From contig JADJTI010000006.1 in the NCBI GenBank assembly GCA_016711265.1, forward strand, positions 124,001 to 188,000: a stretch of DNA of 64,000 nt, given 5' to 3'. Within the stretch, counting starts at the first letter, position 1. Each line of letters begins with the position of its first letter. The notes under the pieces were generated by a model. The model was not told where the DNA came from, did not search any database, and saw nothing but the letters and a program-made list of their open reading frames with translations. Below, piece by piece: positions 33,249 to 42,125 of this stretch. Source of the stretch: Austwickia sp. GTDB taxonomy: Bacteria > Actinomycetota > Actinomycetes > Actinomycetales > Dermatophilaceae. A program made the translations under genes and the position numbers.

Positions 33249-34802
33249 TCAGGCGGTCTGCGGGTCCTTGAGGACCTTGCCCTTCTCGAACGCGTCCGTG
33301 ATCCGTACTTGTTCGTCGAACTCGGCCTGGATCTCGGGGTTCTCCCGGTACGTCGCGCGACTCACCAGCCACGTGACCAGCCAGCAGAGCAGGAAGCCGG
33401 GGACCATTTCGTAGAGGTCGAAGATGCCGCCCACCTTGTTGCCGCGCATCGTGCCCCAGAAACCGACGATGGCGGCGCCGGTGATCATGCCGGCCAGCGC
33501 GCCCTGGGAGGTGAGCTTGCGCCAGTACAGCGACAGGATCACCAGCGGGCCGAAGGCTGCGCCGAATCCGGCCCAGGCGAACTTGACCAGACCCATGATG
33601 GTGTCGTTCTGGGTCCACGCCAGCGCGATGGCCAGCAGCGACACGCCCAACACCGCCATGCGACCGAGCAGCACGTAATGCGAGTCGTTCTTGGGCTCCT
33701 TGTTGAGCACCTTGTAGATGTCCTCGACCAGCGCCGAGGAGGTCACCAGCAGCTGGCTGGAGACCGTGGACATGATCGCCGCGAGCACGGCGGCCAGCAT
33801 GAATCCGGCCACCAGCGGGTGGAAGAGGATCTGACCCATCCGGAGGTACACGGCCTCGGGGTCACCCAACGTCTGCCCGGCGTGCTGTTGGAAGTACGCC
33901 AGCCCGACCATCGCGGTGGCCATCGCACCCATGACCGACAGGATCATCCAGCCGATCCCGATCCGGCGGCCGGCCTTGGCCTCATCGGCGCTGCGCAAAG
34001 CCATGAACCGGACGATGATGTGCGGCTGACCGAAGTAGCCCAGCCCCCAGGCGAGGTTGGAGATGATCGCCACGATGGCGGCGCCGTCCATCGGCGAGGG
34101 CACCATGGAGAGCCGGTTGAGGCCCTCGGCGGCATCGGCGGCGCTGATCGAATCCGCCAGCCCGCCGAATCCGCCGATCGCGAAGATCCCCAGCAAGGGA
34201 ACCATGATCAGGGCCACCATCATCAGCAGGCCCTGGACGAAGTCGGTGTAGCTGACCGCGAGGAACCCGCCGAACAGGGTGTAGGCCACCTCGACGGCGG
34301 CCACGATGAGCAGACCGGTGTGGTAGTTCATGCCGAACGACTGCTCGAAGAAGACGCCGCCGGCGACCACCCCGGACGACACGTAGAACGTGAAGAACCC
34401 CAGGATGATCAGCCCGGAGACGATCCGCAGGAGCCGGCTGCGGTCCCGCAGGCGGTTCTCCAGGAAGCTCGGCACGGTGATCGAGTTGTTCGCCACTTCG
34501 GTGTACGCGCGCAGTCTCGGCGCGACGTACTTCCAGTTCAGCCAGGCACCCACGGTCAGGCCGATCGCGATCCACGCCTCGATCAGGCCGGCCGCGTAAA
34601 TGGCCCCGGGCAGGCCCATGAGCAGCCACCCGGACATGTCGGCCGCACCGGCGGATAGCGCGGCGACCGGCGGGGACAGGTCGCGGCCGCCGAGCATGTA
34701 GTCGTTCAGGTTGTGGGTCCGCCGCCAGGAGTACCAGCCGATGAACAGCATCCCCCCGAGGTAAATCACCATGGCAACCACTTGCCAGGCGGTCTCGCTC
34801 AT
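33249..34802 (-). CDS. putP: Sodium/proline symporter PutP
   Basis: A 517-residue transporter of the SSS family with about 13 hydrophobic segments. Signatures fit PutP closely: NDYMLGGRDLSPPVAALSAG, ADMSGWLLMGLPGA, SITVPSFLENR, WGLGYFGQPHIIVRFMAL and AAVLAAIMSTVSSQLLV with the sodium-site Ser/Thr residues. It imports proline with sodium. ATG 34802 is chosen: GGAAGG lies 8 nt upstream; a GTG at 34811 is the alternative. No proline-degradation genes adjoin. Confidence 0.93.
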   Translation of the reverse strand: MSETAWQVVAMVIYLGGMLFIGWYSWRRTHNLNDYMLGGRDLSPPVAALSAGAADMSGWLLMGLPGAIYAAGLIEAWIAIGLTVGAWLNWKYVAPRLRAYTEVANNSITVPSFLENRLRDRSRLLRIVSGLIILGFFTFYVSSGVVAGGVFFEQSFGMNYHTGLLIVAAVEVAYTLFGGFLAVSYTDFVQGLLMMVALIMVPLLGIFAIGGFGGLADSISAADAAEGLNRLSMVPSPMDGAAIVAIISNLAWGLGYFGQPHIIVRFMALRSADEAKAGRRIGIGWMILSVMGAMATAMVGLAYFQQHAGQTLGDPEAVYLRMGQILFHPLVAGFMLAAVLAAIMSTVSSQLLVTSSALVEDIYKVLNKEPKNDSHYVLLGRMAVLGVSLLAIALAWTQNDTIMGLVKFAWAGFGAAFGPLVILSLYWRKLTSQGALAGMITGAAIVGFWGTMRGNKVGGIFDLYEMVPGFLLCWLVTWLVSRATYRENPEIQAEFDEQVRITDAFEKGKVLKDPQTA

Positions 34803-34994
34803 TCCGGTCACCTTCCGTCTGGGAGGCGCGACCGCTAGGGGTCACGCCGGGCAGTGCGTACGACGCGTCGCCCCGCGGAGAGGGTCGGTCGGGCAGGCGC
34901 CGATGCGTGCGGCACCTTACCGTGCCCCACCCGTCGGTGCCGAGAGTCGGCGCTGGTGAACCCAGGAACCGTTACGCTCCCGTACTCTGGGACG

Positions 34995-35795
34995 GTGCCA
35001 CCACCTGGGGCCGGACTAGACACCGACCGCGTTCTCGAGCTCATGCAGCAGGTCGCCGCTGCGGTGATCACCCCCCGATTTCGGGCCTTGGCCACGCACG
35101 AGGTGATCGAAAAGCGCCCGGGTGATCTGGTGACCGTGGCCGACCGGGAGGCCGAGGAGCTGATCACTGCGGAGCTGCGGGCGGCGTACCCGAATGCGCT
35201 GGTGGTGGGCGAAGAGGCGACCCTGCACGATCACGGCCTGTTGGGCCGGCTGCCGGACGCCGAGCACGCCTTCCTGGTGGACCCGATCGACGGGACGAAG
35301 AACTTCGTTCACCACAGCCCCGACCACGCGGTGATGGTCAGCGAGCTGATCGGCGGTGAGGTCACCCGCGGGTGGATTTGGCAGCCGGAGCATGAGCGGT
35401 CCTACGTGGCCGAGCGCGGCGCGGGTGTGCTGCGGGACGGACAGCCGGTACGCCGTCGTGAGCCTGATCTGAGTCGGTTGGAGGTGGCCGCCTCGCGCTC
35501 TCGACACTTGGGGTTGCGCGGCCCAGTGACGGTCGTCCAGACGGCCTGGTGTTGCGCGGTGGACTATCCGTTCCTGGTGGAGGGGCGGATCGACGGCCTG
35601 ATGTACGGGCGCGGCAAGCCCTGGGATCACGCGGCCGGTTCGCTGATGGTGCGCGAGGTCGGCGGCGACGTGCGGCTGGGCAGCGGGGCGCCGTACCTGG
35701 CCGACCGGGTTCCGTCAGCCAACATCGTGGTCGCGGCGAGCACGGACGCCTGGGACGTGATGGTCGACCAGCTCCCCCGCCTGGCGGGCCGGTAA
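34995..35795 (+). CDS. Inositol monophosphatase family phosphatase
   Basis: A roughly 266-residue member of the IMPase superfamily: the metal ligands lie in VVGEEATL, FLVDPIDGTKNFVH and KPWDHAAGSLMVREVGG. The superfamily includes inositol monophosphatase, histidinol phosphatase and PAP phosphatase; the substrate is not decided by these motifs. The start is uncertain: GTG 34995 gives a typical N-terminus, GTG 34956 would add 13 residues, and the open frame extends to 34854. Divergent from putP. Confidence 0.87.
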   Translation: MPPPGAGLDTDRVLELMQQVAAAVITPRFRALATHEVIEKRPGDLVTVADREAEELITAELRAAYPNALVVGEEATLHDHGLLGRLPDAEHAFLVDPIDGTKNFVHHSPDHAVMVSELIGGEVTRGWIWQPEHERSYVAERGAGVLRDGQPVRRREPDLSRLEVAASRSRHLGLRGPVTVVQTAWCCAVDYPFLVEGRIDGLMYGRGKPWDHAAGSLMVREVGGDVRLGSGAPYLADRVPSANIVVAASTDAWDVMVDQLPRLAGR

Positions 35796-36106
35796 CCCCC
35801 TCAGGACCTCCTGTCGTGATGGTCATTGCTGACATAACGTGCGCGCTGCACGATCCGGGCCCGCATCCCGAGATCACTGTTGCTGAGCCCCCGCGTGTCG
35901 CTTGACAGGCAGCGACACAAGGGTTTCGGAACGGGGATTGAGCCTCTACGCTGGTGCACAACAGTTTTCGCGCCTGCCTCACCCCGCTCGGGCTCACGTT
36001 CTGTCAATCCCTTCCTGACGTTCGTCGTTCCTGCCGACCAGAGAGGACCGCCCATGACGGCCTACGTGCCCTCGGTGGCCCCCAGCCCGCACTCGGCGAG
36101 CCAATC
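35796..36106. other. Intergenic region upstream of the idi-like gene
   Basis: About 310 bp with one perfect inverted repeat, GTGTCGCT (35895-35902) and AGCGACAC (35911-35918), overlapping a TTGACA box at 35902-35907 with no good -10. ATG 36054, with a fair ribosome site (AGAGAGGA), is out of frame with the following gene. Confidence 0.5.
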
Positions 36107-36760
36107 GTGCTGGTCGACGATTTCGGGCGGCCGGTTGGCTACGACACCAGCGAGCGCGCGCACACCGACCAGACCCCCCTGCACCTGGGCTTCATGTGCT
36201 ACCTGGCCGACGACCTGGGACGGGTACTGGCGACCCGGCGATCGGCGGACCGCAGCCTTTTCCCCGGGGTGTACACGTGTAGCGTGCGTGGCCACCTGGG
36301 CGCCGCCGAGCCCGCGACCGGCGCGATCGCCCGGCGTGTGGCCATCGAGCTGGGGGTGCTCCTGGTTGGACTCCGGTTGGTGCTTCCCGCGTTCCGATAC
36401 CGGGCCGAGATCGGCGGCATCGTCGAGAACGAGCTCTGCCCCGTCTTCGTCGGCCGGGCCCGTGGTGACCTGATTCTGGATCCGGCGTGCACTGCCGAGG
36501 CCGAATGGGTGCCGTGGAGGCAATACCGCGAGGAACTCTTGTTCGCCCGGCGGCCTGCCGCGCCGTGGGCCACCCTCGCAGTCGCCGCGCTGTCACGGCT
36601 GGGCGAGGACCCGCTGGACTGGCCGTCAGCGGACCTCGCGGACCTGCCGCGGACGATGGCCTACACCGCGGAATTGGACACGCCGCGTCTGGACGGAGCG
36701 CTGGGGCGACACGGCGTTCGCAGCGTGCGATCCACCGGCGGCCGGATGAACGCCGGATAA
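36107..36760 (+). CDS. Isopentenyl-diphosphate isomerase type I-like protein, probably damaged
   Basis: A Nudix-fold protein strongly like Idi: HTDQTPLHLGFMCYLADD, LFPGVYTCSVRGHLG, FRYRAEIGGIVENELCPVF. Metal ligands align (His19, His26, His63 and the two Glu of ENE), and FRYRA is kept. The catalytic Cys of the usual TNSVCGHP motif is Arg (SVRGH, Arg61). The best upstream start, ATG 36054 with AGAGAGGA before it, is in another frame; its product reads MTAYVPSVAPS and never reaches the Idi sequence, so a 1-nt indel near 36060-36100 is likely. GTG 36107 is the only close in-frame start. Either a paralog with a new role or a decaying gene. The P450 gene is about 950 bp downstream. Confidence 0.7.
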   Translation: MLVDDFGRPVGYDTSERAHTDQTPLHLGFMCYLADDLGRVLATRRSADRSLFPGVYTCSVRGHLGAAEPATGAIARRVAIELGVLLVGLRLVLPAFRYRAEIGGIVENELCPVFVGRARGDLILDPACTAEAEWVPWRQYREELLFARRPAAPWATLAVAALSRLGEDPLDWPSADLADLPRTMAYTAELDTPRLDGALGRHGVRSVRSTGGRMNAG

Positions 36761-36861
36761 TCTCCCGCAGGGTTCGATCGCACTCGACGGCTGGACCGGC
36801 GTCCGGCCGGGCTGGCGGGCCCCGCCGGGCGGTCCCGGCGTGCTGGCGCCATAGTGGGGCC

Positions 36862-37314
36862 ATGAGCGAGTACAGCGACGACGACCAAGCGATCATCCGC
36901 CGCGCCGCCCTAGGCGCAGTCTCCCTGGTGTCCACCGCCCAGCCCGGCTTCTTCGACATGTTTCGCGAGTCCCTGGCCGGGTCCAAGGTGTTCGCCGCAG
37001 CACCGCAGCACATCCGTGAGTTGATCTCCGGTGGGCTCACCCTCCCGCCCCGCGGTTCCGCGGAGGAGATCGAGTCCGAGATCCTCAGCGACCTGACCCA
37101 GGCCACCCGGATCCTGGCCGTCCACCCGGAGGACCTCCAGGGGTTCCGCGAGGTCGTGCTGGAAGCCTGCCAGCGCGCAGCGGAAGCGGCCGACGGCGTC
37201 GGCCCCGAAGAGGAGGCGGTCATGCAGCGGATCCGTGAGGCCGTCTCGCACACCTTCTCCCAGCCCTCACCGGGCAGTCCGGACCTGCCCGCGGCACCCC
37301 CGCCGTTGAGCTGA
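36862..37314 (+). CDS. Small helical protein, possibly TerB-like
   Basis: A 150-residue acidic, helix-rich protein without transmembrane segments. The pattern ACQRAAEAADGVGPEEEAVM near the C-terminus and LGAVSLVSTAQPGFF near the start resemble TerB-type domains (tellurite-resistance related), but similarity is too weak for a firm call. ATG 36862 follows TGGGGCC. It lies between the idi-like and P450 genes, about 100 nt after the former; nothing links it to either by function. Confidence 0.55.
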   Translation: MSEYSDDDQAIIRRAALGAVSLVSTAQPGFFDMFRESLAGSKVFAAAPQHIRELISGGLTLPPRGSAEEIESEILSDLTQATRILAVHPEDLQGFREVVLEACQRAAEAADGVGPEEEAVMQRIREAVSHTFSQPSPGSPDLPAAPPPLS

Positions 37315-37704
37315 CCGGCGTGACACACGCAACATTCATGACCGAGTGAACGCCCAGTTGTGTTGCTGGTCACCGACGTTGCCGGTCCGTGCCATGCCAA
37401 GCCTGTGACCTGCGCGCATTCGACCGGCAAAGTGCTGTTCGAGAGCTGGCGCGGCGCCGATATGGGGTCAGCAGGCAAGCGGACACCACCGCGGAGGAGG
37501 GGTTATCCGGTCACATGGCGCCTCCTTTCGACCCCCGCCCGCTCCCTCGTCGCGCCGATCAGCGGTCACAGGTTCATCGGGCGCAGCGGGCAGGGGATGA
37601 CAGCCGGCGGTTCACCCAGGACGTGCGCACATCCTGAGGTGAACCGCCCCTGTCATGTCGGACGAGGGTCCAGACTGGGGACAGACCCAGGAGGAGCGCT
37701 CGTC
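37315..37704. other. Upstream region of the P450 gene
   Basis: A 390-bp gap. Its main content is the long hairpin at 37597-37656, 48 nt before the P450 ATG. No gene is supported; a long frame reading through it in phase with the P450 has no P450 features. Confidence 0.6.
37597..37656 (+). promoter_or_regulatory. 60-bp imperfect hairpin upstream of the P450 gene
   Basis: ATGACAG (37597-37603) pairs with CTGTCAT (37650-37656); GGCGGTTCACC (37606-37616) pairs with GGTGAACCGCC (37638-37648); CAGGA (37617-37621) pairs with TCCTG (37632-37636); the loop holds GTGCGCAC. Small internal bulges separate the stems. Candidates: a leader RNA structure or attenuator for the P450 mRNA, an operator, or a terminator of upstream transcription. 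Confidence 0.55.
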
Positions 37705-38982
37705 ATGGCATCCGCGATTCACCCCGACCAGGCCGACCAGGCGTCCTTGACCACCGCAACGGCCGCGGCCCGCTACCGCGGCACCCGGAAAACGGCCCGC
37801 TCGGGTGAGACGCTGCGGCCGCTGATCGAAGTCATTGATGGCGTCTGGCACATACGGTCCCTGCCGCTGGCCCGCCAGGTGCTGCGGGACTCGGCGGGAG
37901 TGTGCCAAGCGGGCTTCAACGCCGAGGCCATCGACAGCACCGGGATCCGCAAACCGGTCCTATTCCAGGACGGCGAGGCCCATCGCACGATGCGCAGCGG
38001 CATCGCCCGGTACTTCGCTCCCAAGACGGTCTCCACCCGCTACGTCGACCTCATGGAGTCCCTGGCCGACGAGCTCGTGGCTCAGATCGCCACAGAAGGT
38101 CGTTGCGTGCTGGACGAGGTGACCATGCGGTATGCCGTGCAGGTCGCCGCCCAGGTCGTGGGCTTGACCTCCTCGGACATGGACCGGATGGCCGGCCGGC
38201 TGCAGGAGTTCTTCGCCACCCCGCTGGTCCCCGCCAAGGGACGCCCGAACGCCTCTCTGGTGGCCAGGGTCAGCGGGAAGGTCGCGGCCACGCTGATGGC
38301 GCTCAAAGGGCAACGCTCGATGTGGGCGTTCTTCCTGCGGGACGTCCGGCCGGCGATCAAGGCGCGCCGGGCCACCCCGGGAGACGACGTGATCAGCCAC
38401 TGCCTCGAGCAGGGCTACACCGACGTACAAATCCTCATCGAATGCGTCACCTACGGCGCCGCGGGAATGGTGACGACCCGAGAGTTCATCTCGATGGCGG
38501 CGTGGCACCTGGTCGAGGACCCCGCGCTGCGAGACCGGTACCTGAGCGGGGACCGGCAGGAACGGTACGCCGTGTTGCAGGAGATCCTGCGGCTCGAACC
38601 GGTCGTGGGCCATCTGTACCGGCGCTCGTCCGCGGAGCTGACACTCACCGATGGCGATCAGTCCTACGTCGTCCCTGCCGGCGCGCTGCTGGACCTGTAC
38701 ATCCGCGGGGCCAACGCCGATGAGCGTCACGTGGGGCAGGAGCCGTTGCAGATGTGTCCCGGCCGGGAGCTGCCGCCGAGGACCTCGGGTGAAGTGCTCA
38801 GCTTCGGGGACGGACCGCACAAGTGCCCGGGAAATCACCTGGCCATGCAGGAGTCGGACATCCTGTTGCAGCGCTTGCTGCGGTTGCCGCTGGTCATCGA
38901 GTCCACTCCGAGGATCGGCTGGGACGACCTGATCGCCGGGTACGAGGTGCGGGGCTTGCGTCTGCGGGTGGAGAACCGCTGA
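37705..38982 (+). CDS. Cytochrome P450
   Basis: A 425-residue P450. The heme-binding loop is SFGDGPHKCPGNHLA with the ligand Cys374; the K-helix ExxR is EILR (Glu293, Arg296); the I-helix region reads YGAAGMVTTREFI, in which Met-Val-Thr-Thr replaces the usual AGxET. It is a soluble class I bacterial type that needs ferredoxin partners, none of which are adjacent. ATG 37705 follows GGAGGA. The substrate is unknown; the nearby idi-like gene hints at terpenoids, but it is defective. The following epimerase gene begins 11 nt later and is probably co-transcribed. Confidence 0.92.
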   Translation: MASAIHPDQADQASLTTATAAARYRGTRKTARSGETLRPLIEVIDGVWHIRSLPLARQVLRDSAGVCQAGFNAEAIDSTGIRKPVLFQDGEAHRTMRSGIARYFAPKTVSTRYVDLMESLADELVAQIATEGRCVLDEVTMRYAVQVAAQVVGLTSSDMDRMAGRLQEFFATPLVPAKGRPNASLVARVSGKVAATLMALKGQRSMWAFFLRDVRPAIKARRATPGDDVISHCLEQGYTDVQILIECVTYGAAGMVTTREFISMAAWHLVEDPALRDRYLSGDRQERYAVLQEILRLEPVVGHLYRRSSAELTLTDGDQSYVVPAGALLDLYIRGANADERHVGQEPLQMCPGRELPPRTSGEVLSFGDGPHKCPGNHLAMQESDILLQRLLRLPLVIESTPRIGWDDLIAGYEVRGLRLRVENR

Positions 38983-38992
38983 GCACAGCCTC

Positions 38993-40072
<1,080 letters not shown>

Positions 40073-40152
40073 GGATCCAGGTGGACGCTCGTGGTTACCG
40101 GATCACGGATGCCGACCGCGCGAGCTGCAGAGCGCGCCATGGCTATGCCGCG

Positions 40153-40878
40153 CTACGTCCCACGGTCCAACGCCAGCGTGGCCAGGAGATCTTCCTGCAA
40201 CTCGAACCACACAGCGTGGCATGAGTCGACCCCCGGGCGATCCACCCAACGACCATCGCCCGCATCGACCTTGGCCAACGCGACCGCGAACCGGACGTCG
40301 TATCCGGCGAATCGGCTCAGCCCCGCCGACAACCCCGCCACGATCTCGCGCAGGCTGACGGCGATGGCCGCCAGGTCGTCCAGGACCCGCTCATCCCAGG
40401 CCCAGTCCGTGTGGTCGTTGACGGCGCTGCGGTCCCAGGCCGTGGGCCGGATCTGCCAGTTGGTGCAGGCCCGCATCAGCCGAGGAATGCTCTGTTCGAA
40501 ACGCCGATGCTGCGCCTGAACACGCTCGCGCTGGCCAGTGGCGTCCAACTCCGCCGACAGGGCCTGCTCCCCGGCGACTCGGCCCGCGTCCGTGAGAGTC
40601 CACCCTCCCCGGACTCCGAAGGAGCCCGGGACCTCGTGTCGATTCACCCACCCGAGGGCCTCGACGTCGCGCAGGTAGGCGTCCGTCTGCTGCCCGTCCA
40701 GATCGAACCTGTCGGCCACGGCGGCGGCGTCGGCCGATCCCCTCAACCGGATTGCGTGCAGCATGAGCAGCTCAGGAGCCGAAGGCAGCCCCGATGCTGG
40801 GGAGCCCGGCAACGTCATGCGGGTCATGCTGGGCGCTCGTCCGGATTCTGTCAACGCGACCACGGGGCTCGTCTGCAT
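40153..40878 (-). CDS. Winged-helix-like regulatory protein
   Basis: A 241-residue protein. The part after a disordered N-terminus (LLMLHAIRLRGSADAAAVAD and FDLDGQQTDAYLRDVEALGW) fits a MarR/PadR-type winged helix, followed by GGWTLTDAGRVAGEQALSAE and a long C-terminal helical domain with WQIRPTAWDRSAVNDHTDW. Proteins of this build occur alone in actinobacteria, with ligand and target unknown. ATG 40878 or GTG 40887 could be the start. The gene is isolated between the epimerase and the serine protease. Confidence 0.72.
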   Translation of the reverse strand: MQTSPVVALTESGRAPSMTRMTLPGSPASGLPSAPELLMLHAIRLRGSADAAAVADRFDLDGQQTDAYLRDVEALGWVNRHEVPGSFGVRGGWTLTDAGRVAGEQALSAELDATGQRERVQAQHRRFEQSIPRLMRACTNWQIRPTAWDRSAVNDHTDWAWDERVLDDLAAIAVSLREIVAGLSAGLSRFAGYDVRFAVALAKVDAGDGRWVDRPGVDSCHAVWFELQEDLLATLALDRGT

Positions 40879-40971
40879 GGTTGCCACTGTAGCGGACGTT
40901 CGTCTAGATTAGAACACATGTCCCACGGCCGCCTCGTTCTACTTCTCACCACGCTGGCACGAGGGCCACGG

Positions 40972-41907
40972 TCAGCCCGTGACCGTGCCCCGCGTAGGCT
41001 GCTGCGGCTTCGCCGCGATCGCGGGAGTGACACCGAACGACGCCAACCAGGTCTGTACCGGTTCGATATCCACGCGCTGAAACCCGGCCAGATAGCGACA
41101 ATTGTTGGTGAACGCGTAGCTGGTCACTGCCACCACCGACTCGTTCAGGAAGGCCGGTCCGCCGGAGTCACCGAAGCAGATTCCGCCGGTACCCCGGGTG
41201 TCGTGGGGGTTGCCGTTGAGCAGGAGCACCTGCTCGGTGAGCCGCTGCCCAGGACTCTCGGCCACCCGCCGGACCAGCGGATAACCCATGGCCGTCGGTT
41301 GCCGGGGACCGCTGTCCGGCTTGACCACTTCGGTGCCATAACCGACCACCGTGAAGAGAAACGCATTCAAGGGACGCAGCTGGTCCAGCGTGCCCAGAGC
41401 GGCGATCTCGGAGGGGGCCACACCGGTCACCGGCTCGTCCAGGACAACCACGCCGACGTCGTACGGGTTCTTCACGTCCGCGAAGTCAGCGTAGCTGGGA
41501 TGAGGGTGCGCGGTCCCGCTCAGGTACCCCGCCAGCTGCAATTCGGGGGGTTGATAGCCAAGGGCCGGCTCGCCGGCGTCGGGCAACGGTGCGGGTTCCT
41601 GGGCCGCAACGACGGACTCGAACGTCACCAGCACCGCACCACGCACGCCCGTCACGCAGTGGCCGGCGGTCAGCAGCACGGTTGGGCTCACCAGGCTGGC
41701 CGAGCACCGGTAGGCGGTGCCGTCACTGTCGTCGTATGCCCTGATCAACGCCACGCTGGGGTGGCCCTCACCATCAGCCTCACCGCCCGTGATCGCGGCG
41801 GCGGTCGGAGCGGGACCGATGGCCACCAGCACGACTGCGGCCACCACGGCCAGCAGCGCGGCAACCACGGCCGACACTCGGGCCCGGTGGATAGCGGAGC
41901 TCGACAT
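40972..41907 (-). CDS. Secreted trypsin-like serine protease (S1 family)
   Basis: A 311-residue exported protease. The N-terminal signal peptide has a long hydrophobic core (VSAVVAALLAVVAAVVLVAI) and an AAA-type cleavage region before ITGGEADGE, the trypsin-type mature start (IxGG). The catalytic His is in TAGHCV, Asp in NPYDVGVVVLD, Ser in CFGDSGGPAF. It should act outside the cell. ATG 41907 places the signal peptide properly. It is divergent from the hydrolase-ABC fusion gene. Confidence 0.92.
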   Translation of the reverse strand: MSSSAIHRARVSAVVAALLAVVAAVVLVAIGPAPTAAAITGGEADGEGHPSVALIRAYDDSDGTAYRCSASLVSPTVLLTAGHCVTGVRGAVLVTFESVVAAQEPAPLPDAGEPALGYQPPELQLAGYLSGTAHPHPSYADFADVKNPYDVGVVVLDEPVTGVAPSEIAALGTLDQLRPLNAFLFTVVGYGTEVVKPDSGPRQPTAMGYPLVRRVAESPGQRLTEQVLLLNGNPHDTRGTGGICFGDSGGPAFLNESVVAVTSYAFTNNCRYLAGFQRVDIEPVQTWLASFGVTPAIAAKPQQPTRGTVTG

Positions 41908-42125
41908 GACGGGAGGTCCTTTCACCCAGGGCTGGGAGGCACTCCACCCCGGCTCGATGGACAGGACACGCACGTGACCGGCGTGGAGGGTTGCCGCCCC
42001 GCCGACTGGCGGCTGGGAGGTCGGGTTAGGCTGCTCTGTGATCCATCGTCGACAGGCGGGTCAGCGTCTTGAGGATCCGTAGCGCCAAATCTTCTGCGGC
42101 ACAGGGGAATTCTCGCATCTTCCCG

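Noticed and set aside
37360..37704. 115-codon N-terminal extension of the P450 frame
   Set aside because: The extension has no P450 features, reads through the hairpin at 37597-37656, and a good ribosome site precedes ATG 37705.
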